Assembly (NCBI GenBank): GCA_964633205.1
Contig: CAZWFN010000260.1
Span: 1 to 5,316 of the forward strand
Direction of reading: 5' to 3'
Origin: CAYVQE01 sp964633205
Lineage (GTDB): Bacteria > Myxococcota > B64-G9
Length of the DNA stretch: 5,316 nucleotides
The notes under the pieces were generated by a model. It was not told the origin of the DNA and made no database searches. It worked only from the letters and a program-made list of their open reading frames with translations. Shown here piece by piece: positions 1-5,316 of the stretch. The translations under genes and the position numbers were made by a program. The stretch's first letter is position 1. Each line of letters begins with the position of its first letter.

Positions 1-15
1 AGTTGGGGAAACCCG

Positions 16-53
16 AGCCGCTACCGCGGGCTATTCATCTGGGGCGGAGCCCC
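16..53 (-). terminator. Weak tandem hairpins after the OsmC gene, possible operon end
   Basis: Two small hairpins follow the OsmC stop codon in the direction of transcription. The first pairs 41..45 with 49..53 (5 bp, 3-base loop) and begins five bases after the stop. The second pairs 16..21 with 26..32 (6 bp with one bulged base, 4-base loop). Only a three-base T run follows, so this is not a classical Rho-independent terminator. Its position at the end of the gene set is the main argument for it. In such GC-rich DNA short stems also arise by chance. Confidence 0.25.
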
Positions 54-58
54 TGGGA

Positions 59-454
59 TTATTCGGTCTGCACCTCGATGCTGAACTCGGGCTTCTGCTC
101 GATCAGCTTCTTGACCGCGCACTGCTCGGCCGAGCGGATGATCGGCTTGTGGTGCTTGGGATCGATCGTCGGCGGCAGCACGATTTTCATGCCCACCCGC
201 GCCATGGCATCGCGGCCGGGCGCCCGCTCGAAGCGCTGTACGATCTCGACCCCTTCGGTGGGCAGGTCGCGGGCCTGCAGGTAGGACAGCACGTAGATGC
301 CGGCACAGGTGCCCAGCGCGGCCAGGCAGTAGGCAAATGGCTCCGGCGCACTGCCCTGCCCGCCCGACTTCCTGGATTGATCGGTGCGGATGACGAAATC
401 GCCCAGCTCGGCATCGACCCGCTTGCCCCCGGGAAAGGTCACCTTCATGTCCAT
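59..454 (-). CDS. OsmC/Ohr-family protein (thiol peroxidase-like)
   Basis: This 131-residue protein matches the OsmC family in length and motifs. The family consists of small dimeric cytoplasmic proteins, several of which reduce organic hydroperoxides with a cysteine pair. The first conserved cysteine is Cys50 in ALGTCAGIYVLSYL, at the start of the central helix. The second is Cys112 in RSAEQCAVKKLIEQ, the usual place of the resolving cysteine. Both redox residues are thus present; Cys43 is extra. The N-terminal strand VTFPGGKRVDA and the SAPEPF segment before the helix fit the short OsmC-like branch rather than classical Ohr. The ATG at 454 is preceded by GGAGGT at 461..466 with six bases of spacing; a second in-frame ATG lies two codons later and is less well placed. 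The gene begins four bases after the upstream stop, so it is probably co-transcribed. Its substrate, and whether it acts with the upstream proteins, cannot be told. By eye the gene is somewhat less GC-extreme than its neighbours. Confidence 0.9.
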   Translation of the reverse strand: MDMKVTFPGGKRVDAELGDFVIRTDQSRKSGGQGSAPEPFAYCLAALGTCAGIYVLSYLQARDLPTEGVEIVQRFERAPGRDAMARVGMKIVLPPTIDPKHHKPIIRSAEQCAVKKLIEQKPEFSIEVQTE

Positions 455-458
455 GTCT

Positions 459-2030
459 TCACCTCCGCTGCGGTTTTTTCACGGTGGGCAATGTGGGTTC
501 GCCGGACCCGTCCGTCAATCCCGCCAGCCGGGCGGCGGCCGCGGCCCGCCGCGGGCCGAACACATCCCGGCCATCGGCCAGCAGCAGCAGCGCTGGATAG
601 AGCAGCGCATCGCCCGCCCGGGCGGCGGCCACCAGTCGGCGCAGCCGCGGGTGGCGCCGCATCAACAGCAGCCGATCGCGGCCACCGCTCATCCGTTGCC
701 AGCGCCAGCCGCCCCAGCGGCGGTCGGCGAAGACCACCCGCGCTCCACGCCACCCCGGCACCAGGTCGGCCGCCAGGGCGCGCTCCAGCGCGGTGGCCAG
801 CGCGCTCTCGCCGGCGGTCAAGGCCGCCGCCGGCAGCGGCCGGCCCCCGGCCAAGCGCCGCAACCCACGGCGCAGCCCGACGCCCACGCCGCCCAGGCGC
901 CGGCGCAGCCAGCGTCGCCAACGCCCGCCGGCCCGTGGCCGGCGCGGCGGCTCGCGCACCACCAGGTCCAGATGGCGTTCCACGAAGGCGCGCTCGCGCC
1001 CGTCGAGCACGAACACCGGGCCGGTGGCATCGTAGCGGGTGACGTCGGCCTGCGGGCCGATGGCCCGCAGCAGCCGGCCGCGGGCGGCGCGCCGCAGCTC
1101 GCCGGGGGTGGCCGGCCGGCCGGCGCTGTCGCGGAACAGGGCCATCCCGGCCACCGCGGTCGCACCGGCGCCGCAGTCGACCAGACGGAACAGCAGCTGC
1201 TGGGCCCGGGCCCGCTCGGCCGGGGCCAGCGCGGTCAGGCGCGCGCCCAGCCGCCGCAGCACCCCGGCCGCCTGCCGCGACACCTCGCCCAGGGCCCGGG
1301 CCTCGTTGTCCGGGCCACAGCGCACCACCGCGTCCCAGACCGCGCCCGAGGGCGGGCTGTCCCAGATCTGGCGCGCCAGCACGCCGTCGACCACCAGCCG
1401 GGTGCGCGCGGCCAGGCCCTGGCGCGGCAGGCCCAACACCCCGTCCAACCCATCGGCGGCGAAACGCTGGGCACAGAAGACGTCATCGAGCTCCAGCCCG
1501 CGGTCCAGTCGGCGGCCAGCGAGCACGACGGCGAAGGGGGCGTAGCGCAGGTGGCGCTCCAGCTCGCGGCGCAGCCCGGCGCCGCGGCCGGGCAGGCCGG
1601 TGATCTCCAGCCGGGTGCCGGCGGCCAGCGGCGATGCGGTCAGCTGCACCCGCTCGGCGGCGGCATCCAGCCGGCGGGCGGCCGGCGGCCCGGCCTCCAG
1701 CCGCACCCGCCGAGCCCCGGCGAAAAAGGCCACCAGCAGATCGAGCAGACCGGCGGTCTCCAGGCGCTCCAACGCGGCCTGGCGCTCGCCGTCGGACCGC
1801 CCGCTGTCCAGCACCGCGGCCAGCAGATCGAAGGTCTCGGCGTCGAAGGGCTGGCCGTCGGCCGCCAGCACCAGCTGCCGGCGGCCCAGATGGATGTCCA
1901 GCCGTTGCGGCGCGGTAGCCGCAAGGGCGCGGGCCAGGGCCACCGGCAGCTGCGCCGGTCCGCGCAGCCGGCCGGTGCTCAGCTTGGCCGCCGCCGCGGC
2001 CACGTCGACGCTCAGCAGCGAGGCGCTCAT
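459..2030 (-). CDS. Probable degenerate GHKL-like companion of the upstream ATPase-transglutaminase protein
   Basis: This is a 523-residue protein that I do not recognise as a named family. It has no signal peptide or membrane helix and is probably cytoplasmic. Several segments recall the upstream protein. Residues 43-60 (a strand ending in LVLAADGQ) sit where the upstream ATPase has LIFADDGGGM. Residues 138-178 start with GTRLEITGLPG, then a helix with YAPFAVVLAGRRLDRG, matching GTVVVLERT and PLAVRFDGQRIDRPF upstream. Residues 195-215 (DGVLG, later RLVVDG) match EGVVG and RLYARG. Later, LFRDSAGRPATPGEL (298-312) resembles VFASTAGLRNLDEL of the upstream C-terminal domain, and the segment near RRHPRLRRLV (458-467) resembles RHGWWRALAE. 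The N-box Glu/Asn and the GxGxG loop are not visible, so ATP binding is doubtful. Residues 361-395 are very Arg-rich. The ATG at 2030 overlaps the upstream TGA in an ATGA junction and has AGGAGG before it, so translation is probably coupled. The frame is open further upstream (to 2792), but that part is a shadow of the first gene. The relationship is a by-eye inference; an unrelated coupled protein remains possible. Confidence 0.8.
   Translation of the reverse strand: MSASLLSVDVAAAAAKLSTGRLRGPAQLPVALARALAATAPQRLDIHLGRRQLVLAADGQPFDAETFDLLAAVLDSGRSDGERQAALERLETAGLLDLLVAFFAGARRVRLEAGPPAARRLDAAAERVQLTASPLAAGTRLEITGLPGRGAGLRRELERHLRYAPFAVVLAGRRLDRGLELDDVFCAQRFAADGLDGVLGLPRQGLAARTRLVVDGVLARQIWDSPPSGAVWDAVVRCGPDNEARALGEVSRQAAGVLRRLGARLTALAPAERARAQQLLFRLVDCGAGATAVAGMALFRDSAGRPATPGELRRAARGRLLRAIGPQADVTRYDATGPVFVLDGRERAFVERHLDLVVREPPRRPRAGGRWRRWLRRRLGGVGVGLRRGLRRLAGGRPLPAAALTAGESALATALERALAADLVPGWRGARVVFADRRWGGWRWQRMSGGRDRLLLMRRHPRLRRLVAAARAGDALLYPALLLLADGRDVFGPRRAAAAARLAGLTDGSGEPTLPTVKKPQRR
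461..466 (-). promoter_or_regulatory. Ribosome binding site of the OsmC gene
   Basis: On the minus strand this reads GGAGGT, six bases before the ATG at 454. It overlaps the stop codon of the upstream gene (459..461), so ribosomes ending the upstream gene would be close to this start. It decides the OsmC start and supports operon organisation. Confidence 0.75.
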
Positions 2031-5000
2031 CCGGCCTCCTCCAGCGCCTGCGCCGCCGCCAGCCGCCGCAGCCGCTCGGCCCGTGGGGCCACCAGGCGCG
2101 ACTCGGCCGCCAGCCGATCGACGGCCAGAGCCACCGCCAGCCCGGGCGCCTGCCGGGCGCGCTCGGCCAGCGCCCGCCACCAGCCGTGCCGGGGATCCAG
2201 GGCCACGAAGCGGCGCGGCCAGAGGCTGTCCGCCGGCGGACGCAGCGGGGCCAGGTCCACGTCCCACAGCGCCCGATCGCTGCCATCGGCGGCCACCGCC
2301 CGGCAGACCAGGCGCAAGCCGGCCCGGGCCAGCAGGCGGTCGATCCGGGTCAACAGCAAGCCCATGCCCACCGGTGCTCGGGCCAGCGGGCGCCAGCGGG
2401 CCAGCTCGTCGAGGTTGCGCAGCCCGGCGGTGCTGGCGAAGACCGGCCCGAACTGGGCGTCGCCGGCGTCCAGCACGGCCAGGCCCTGGCGGGCACCCCA
2501 GCGGGCCAGCTCGTTGTCGGCCGAGCCCAGCAGGGCCCGATCCGCACGTGCCAGCCGCAGCATGCGCGCCAGCGAGATGCTGCGTCCGCCCAGGCAGGGC
2601 AGAAAGGCCCGGTGCCAGATGTTGCGCACCGCCTGCCAGGCCCGCGGCCGGCGCAGCGCATCGGCCGCCATGCCGGCCAACAGCTCGCGGCGTTCGCCCA
2701 CCGGCGCCGCGGCCGCCGGCTGGCTGCGCCGCCGCACCGCCAATACCGCCCCCAGCATCACCAGACCCAGCGCCGCCGCCAACAAGGACCACCCCACCGC
2801 CCCGACCAGCTGCCCCCCACCCCCGGCAGCCGAGCCCGCCATCTCGTCCGCCGCAGCCTTGGCGGAGGCGGAAGCTTCAGCGACGGCGGGCGAGCCCGCC
2901 ATAGCTTTAGCGACGGCGGGCGAGCCGCCACGCAGCCCCCCACCAGGCCCGATACTCCCACCAGACTCACCAGACCCACCCGACCTGCCGGCCACATCGA
3001 CCACCTCGGCCCCGCGCCGCCGCGCTCCCAGGGTGGCGTCCAGCGTCGCCAAGCGCCCGCCGCGCTCCAGCTCCACCCAGGCGTGCCAGCCGTCCAACAC
3101 CCGCCCGCCGCTGCCGACCAGCCCGGCCACCAACCGGGCCGGCACCTGCAAGCGGCGCAGCAGGACCACCAGCAGGCCGTTGATCACGTCGCAGTCACCG
3201 GCGCCGATGTCCAGCACGCCGGCCACCCAGCTGCCCTCCGGCCGCAAGCGCTGGGCGTAGGCCACCCCCACCGCGGGCGAGCGATCGTAGACCATCCGCT
3301 GCTGCACCCAGGCCAAGGCGCGGTCCACCCGCTGCTCAGCCGAGAGCCCCCGGCGGGGTGCCAGCCACTTCTCCAGCTCCTGCTCCAGCTCGGCCGGCAG
3401 CCGGGCGTCGATCGGCCGCAGCAGGCGCCGGCGCAGCCTGGACGTCAGCTTGCGGTCCGGTAGCAGCCGGTAGCTGAGCCGATCGCTGGTGCCCGCGGGC
3501 AGTTCGACCCGCAACAGTCCGGCCGGGTTGATCTGCAGCGCCAATCTGCGCCCCCGCCCCTGCACGCCGTCCAGCAGCCGCCGATCACCCAGCACCGCGC
3601 CGCTGTCCTGAACCGCGTAACCGCTCGGAACCGGCAGCAGATACCAGCCCTCACCGGCCACCCCCAACTCCACGGTGACCGACTCCACCCCGCTCCGGTT
3701 CGCCTTCCCGGCCAGGGCGCGCCAGGGCCCCTGCTCATCGCTGGCCTGCCAGCCCAGCCCGGGCAGGTAGCGCTCGAGCAGGCGGCGCCGCAACAGAAGC
3801 GGCCCGGGCGGCCGGTACTGTATATCCCACCTGTCCGGCTGGTCCTCCTCCAACACGGTGCTGGTGCGCACCCGCCGCCAGCCCCCGGGCCGATCGATGG
3901 CCGCCCGGGGGATCGGCGGCCGGGCTGGCCGGGCTGGCCCAGCCCCCGCGACCGCCCGGGGGGCAGCGGTCGCGACCGGCCCGGCCTGTGCCGCGGCGCG
4001 GGGGGCCTCGGGGACATTGGCGGCTTCTTCCCGAGAGGCATCCTGCTGCCAGGCGGCCGTCAGCAGCCCGGCCGCACCGCCGGCCAGCAACAGGCTCATG
4101 GCGCCCATGGCCAGTCGCAGCCAGCGCGGCAGCCGTTGCAGCCCGTGGCCCACCGCGCCCAGTCGGCGCAGCGACCGCCGCCACCAGGTGCTGGCCACCG
4201 CTCCATCGATGGTGCGCGCCACCAGCTCCTCGAAACGGCTGCGCGCCACCCGCAGCAGCTCACGCAGCGCCCGATCGCGCACCACGGTCTGGCGCGACAG
4301 CACCACCTCGAGCTGGTTGCCGTTGATGCGGTAGACCGGCGCCACCCCCTCGCGCTCGGCCTGGCGATCGGGCCGGCGCAGACCGCTCTCGAGCTCCTCC
4401 AGGTAGGCGCCCTCGAGCACCGGCAGTCCGCGGGCGTAGAGCCGGTAGGCCGGCCGGGAGCCGAAGCCGACCACGCCCTCGACCTGGCCCTGGCGGAAGC
4501 GCAGCGCGCCGGCGCTGTCGAGCTGGAAGGGCCGGTCGATGCGCTGGCCGTCGAAGCGCACCGCCAGCGGCCGCGGCCGGCGGCCGGCGGTGCGCAGGTG
4601 GGCCAGATAGCGCACCAGGTTGCGGTGGACCTGGTCGCGCAGCGCCTCGCCCGCACCGGGGTCGATGGTGCGCTCCAACACCACGACCGTGCCCGGCCGC
4701 CGGCAGCCGCATTCCAGCCGCTGCCAACCGGTCAGGTCGCCGCGCAGGCCCACCGCCCAGGCCGCGTCCGCGGTGCGCGAGTGCACCTCGATGCGCCGCG
4801 GGCCGAAGCGCAGCACCGACCAGAAGCCCACGCCGAAGCGGCCGGCCGCGCTCAGATCCTGCTCCTTGCTCGAGGCGTAGAGCCGAAACAGGTATGCCCG
4901 GGCGTGCGCCAGGCCCATGCCGCCGCCGTCGTCGGCGAAGATCAGACGGGCCCGGTCGGGCTCGACCTGCAGCGATACCCGAATGCGGCGGGCGCCGGCA

Positions 5001-5134
5001 TCGCGCGCATTCTGGCCCAGCTCGCGCAGGAACACCCACGGATCGTCGCCGTAGCGCGCAGCCTCGGCCAGCGCCCGACGCAAGAACACCGCACTGTGCG
5101 CCTCGTCACCCAAACAGACGACCTCCCACCCCAT
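2027..5134 (-). CDS. Transmembrane fusion protein: GHKL/Hsp90-like ATPase, periplasmic transglutaminase-like domain, unknown cytoplasmic C-terminus
   Basis: The protein has 1035 residues from the ATG at 5134. Residues 10 to about 300 form a GHKL ATPase module of Hsp90-like type: N-box RELGQNARDAG (37-47, Glu38 and Asn42), ADDGGGM (67-73), SSK (88-90) and GRFGVGFWS (98-106). No kinase H-box or receiver domain is seen, so it is not a histidine kinase. A basic stretch (RR, RR, R) precedes membrane helix 1 (about 339-362). A Pro/Ala linker and a beta-rich region (about 435-560) follow. The transglutaminase-like domain (about 597-705) has Cys648 in GAGDCDVINGLL, His684 in DGWHAWVEL and Asp699 in LDATLG, a complete papain-type triad. 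A Gly/Ser/Ala linker (716-774), helix 2 (775-800) and RRR follow, then an unassigned domain (801-1035). Charge distribution puts both ends in the cytoplasm and the triad in the periplasm. TgpA-type proteins share the order transglutaminase, helix, cytoplasmic tail, but have a multi-helix N-terminus instead. Transglutaminase-like domains in bacteria are often peptidases, so the reaction is open. A GTG at 5206 would add a 24-residue Cys-rich extension unlike the domain; ATG 5134 lies closer to the GHKL module and has G-rich sequence upstream, though no ideal SD. Confidence 0.88.
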   Translation of the reverse strand: MGWEVVCLGDEAHSAVFLRRALAEAARYGDDPWVFLRELGQNARDAGARRIRVSLQVEPDRARLIFADDGGGMGLAHARAYLFRLYASSKEQDLSAAGRFGVGFWSVLRFGPRRIEVHSRTADAAWAVGLRGDLTGWQRLECGCRRPGTVVVLERTIDPGAGEALRDQVHRNLVRYLAHLRTAGRRPRPLAVRFDGQRIDRPFQLDSAGALRFRQGQVEGVVGFGSRPAYRLYARGLPVLEGAYLEELESGLRRPDRQAEREGVAPVYRINGNQLEVVLSRQTVVRDRALRELLRVARSRFEELVARTIDGAVASTWWRRSLRRLGAVGHGLQRLPRWLRLAMGAMSLLLAGGAAGLLTAAWQQDASREEAANVPEAPRAAAQAGPVATAAPRAVAGAGPARPARPPIPRAAIDRPGGWRRVRTSTVLEEDQPDRWDIQYRPPGPLLLRRRLLERYLPGLGWQASDEQGPWRALAGKANRSGVESVTVELGVAGEGWYLLPVPSGYAVQDSGAVLGDRRLLDGVQGRGRRLALQINPAGLLRVELPAGTSDRLSYRLLPDRKLTSRLRRRLLRPIDARLPAELEQELEKWLAPRRGLSAEQRVDRALAWVQQRMVYDRSPAVGVAYAQRLRPEGSWVAGVLDIGAGDCDVINGLLVVLLRRLQVPARLVAGLVGSGGRVLDGWHAWVELERGGRLATLDATLGARRRGAEVVDVAGRSGGSGESGGSIGPGGGLRGGSPAVAKAMAGSPAVAEASASAKAAADEMAGSAAGGGGQLVGAVGWSLLAAALGLVMLGAVLAVRRRSQPAAAAPVGERRELLAGMAADALRRPRAWQAVRNIWHRAFLPCLGGRSISLARMLRLARADRALLGSADNELARWGARQGLAVLDAGDAQFGPVFASTAGLRNLDELARWRPLARAPVGMGLLLTRIDRLLARAGLRLVCRAVAADGSDRALWDVDLAPLRPPADSLWPRRFVALDPRHGWWRALAERARQAPGLAVALAVDRLAAESRLVAPRAERLRRLAAAQALEEAG
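2035..2040 (-). promoter_or_regulatory. Ribosome binding site of the companion gene
   Basis: AGGAGG on the minus strand, four bases before the ATG at 2030 and inside the last codons of the upstream gene (which encode EEAG). Together with the ATGA overlap it selects 2030 as the start and indicates translational coupling. Confidence 0.75.
2873..2930. repeat. Tandem 30-bp palindromic repeat inside the linker of the fusion gene
   Basis: Two copies with a 30-base period start at 2873 and 2903. The first 24 bases agree except for one C/T difference. Each unit contains an inverted repeat: 2885..2891 (ggcgggc) pairs with 2894..2900 (gcccgcc), and the wider arms 2880..2891 and 2894..2905 agree at 10 of 12 positions. 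In the second copy one base of the right arm is lost. A 12-base piece (cgagcccgccat) recurs at 2831..2842, exactly 60 bases from 2891. In protein the units read GSPAVAKAMA and GSPAVAEASA, in frame and without stops. It lies between the transglutaminase domain and membrane helix 2, where sequence is presumably free to vary. Confidence 0.7.
2927..2989 (-). repeat. Gly/Ser low-complexity linker segment with atypical codons
   Basis: This part of the fusion gene encodes roughly residues 716-736, rich in Gly and Ser (GRSGGSGESGGS and following). It uses TCT, GGT and AGT codons in short tandem trinucleotide-like units, while the rest of the gene strongly prefers C or G in third positions. It probably grew by replication slippage. 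The role is most likely a flexible periplasmic tether between the transglutaminase domain and membrane helix 2. Confidence 0.55.
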
Positions 5135-5261
5135 CTTGCCCGATCCCCCCGGCGGGGAAAAGCGGCCGCAGCAAAGTGGCTGGCACCTGACCGGACACCA
5201 CCCCACGAGCGATCCGCGCTGTAGAGGTTTTTGATTGAGCTGAGCGGCCAGCCAACAGTTT
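5135..5261. other. Leader region upstream of the operon, no clear promoter
   Basis: This is the stretch between the hairpin and the chosen ATG of the fusion gene. It is less GC-rich than the genes around 5222..5262 (AT-rich pieces on both strands), which is where a promoter would be expected. A TTGGCT at 5255..5250 on the minus strand could be a -35 element, but nothing like TATAAT follows at the right distance. Just before the start codon the minus strand has a G-rich run (5145..5150), a weak Shine-Dalgarno at best. No RNA gene or riboswitch is recognised. Confidence 0.4.
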
Positions 5262-5294
5262 ACCTCCCCCCGCGCGGCACGCGCGGGGGGAGGT
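5262..5294. terminator. Perfect 15-bp GC-rich hairpin, possible terminator or regulatory stem
   Basis: Positions 5262..5276 are the exact reverse complement of 5280..5294, leaving a 3-base loop. The stem carries a run of six G or C and a GCGC tip, and would be extremely stable. Neither strand has a T-run after it: on the minus strand AAACTG follows, on the plus strand CGAGCC. It sits just upstream of the operon, so it could terminate transcription arriving from a gene beyond the right edge, insulate the operon, or be part of an untranslated leader. The structure is certain; the function is not. Confidence 0.55.
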
Positions 5295-5316
5295 CGAGCC
5301 GCCGAAGCCGAAGGCG

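Noticed and set aside
445..480. A6 run near the end of the companion gene as a programmed frameshift site
   Set aside because: The heptamer is not in the canonical register, and the shift would only replace the last few residues with a short tail ending inside the OsmC gene.
459..2792. Upstream extension of the companion gene to 2792
   Set aside because: The extra 254 codons overlap the fusion gene in another frame and are low-complexity Gly/Ala/Arg. The ATG at 2030 has an AGGAGG site and an ATGA junction.
384..3260. A plus-strand open frame of 958 codons antisense to two genes
   Set aside because: Its product is low-complexity Ala/Gly/Pro/Arg/Gln sequence with no recognisable domain. Long antisense frames are expected in such GC-rich DNA, and the minus strand has clear domains and ribosome binding sites.
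2027..5134. Histidine kinase reading of the GHKL domain
   Set aside because: There is no DHp helix with an H-box before the ATPase, and the N-box and GRFGVGFWS box are closer to the Hsp90 type.
5135..5206. GTG start at 5206 for the fusion protein
   Set aside because: The added 24 residues are Cys- and Pro-rich, unlike the GHKL module, and would lie before its usual start. The ATG at 5134 is preferred, though not proven.
5227..5255. Sigma-70 promoter with TTGGCT as -35
   Set aside because: At 17 bases spacing the -10 would be AAAAAC, which does not resemble the consensus.
5260..5316. Tail of an upstream minus-strand gene ending at TAA 5260..5262
   Set aside because: One frame from the right edge runs to this TAA, but only 18 Arg/Pro/Leu-rich codons are visible and they read through the hairpin. 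This is too short to support.

Overview
The window is very GC-rich and dense with genes, and every supported gene lies on the minus strand. Reading in the direction of transcription (high to low coordinates) there are three tightly packed genes. The first is a large membrane-spanning fusion protein (2027..5134). The second is a probable soluble companion protein (459..2030). The third is a small OsmC-type thiol peroxidase-like protein (59..454). Junctions are a 4-base ATGA overlap and a 4-base gap, each with a good Shine-Dalgarno sequence, so the three are probably one operon. The strong SD sequences, GC content and OsmC type suggest a high-GC proteobacterium, possibly a gamma- or delta-type lineage. 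The sequence does not allow a closer assignment.

The interesting object is the first gene. By eye, its N-terminal third is a GHKL/Hsp90-like ATPase with all nucleotide-binding motifs present (N-box with Glu and Asn, a DDGGGM box, a GRFGVGFWS box). A transmembrane helix, a periplasmic beta-rich region and a transglutaminase/papain-like domain with an intact Cys-His-Asp triad follow. Then come a low-complexity linker, a second transmembrane helix and an unassigned C-terminal domain of about 235 residues. Positive charges flanking the helices place the ATPase and the C-terminal domain in the cytoplasm and the cysteine-type enzyme in the periplasm. The protein could therefore couple an ATP-driven switch inside the cell to a peptidase or acyl-transfer domain outside the membrane.

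The second gene looks like a degenerate, soluble relative of the first. It keeps pieces resembling the later part of the ATPase module and parts of the C-terminal domain, but it lacks the N-box, the glycine-rich boxes, both membrane helices and the transglutaminase domain. I propose a two-component system, an active transmembrane ATPase-transglutaminase plus a pseudo-ATPase partner; this is inference from a by-eye comparison. The OsmC gene may be a redox partner or simply an operon neighbour.

Layout: 1..58 is downstream flank with weak hairpins; 59..454 OsmC; 459..2030 companion; 2027..5134 fusion protein, with a short palindromic tandem repeat in its linker at 2873..2930; 5135..5316 is the leader region, holding a perfect GC-rich hairpin at 5262..5294 and no convincing promoter. 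The long open frames on the plus strand are a by-product of base composition.
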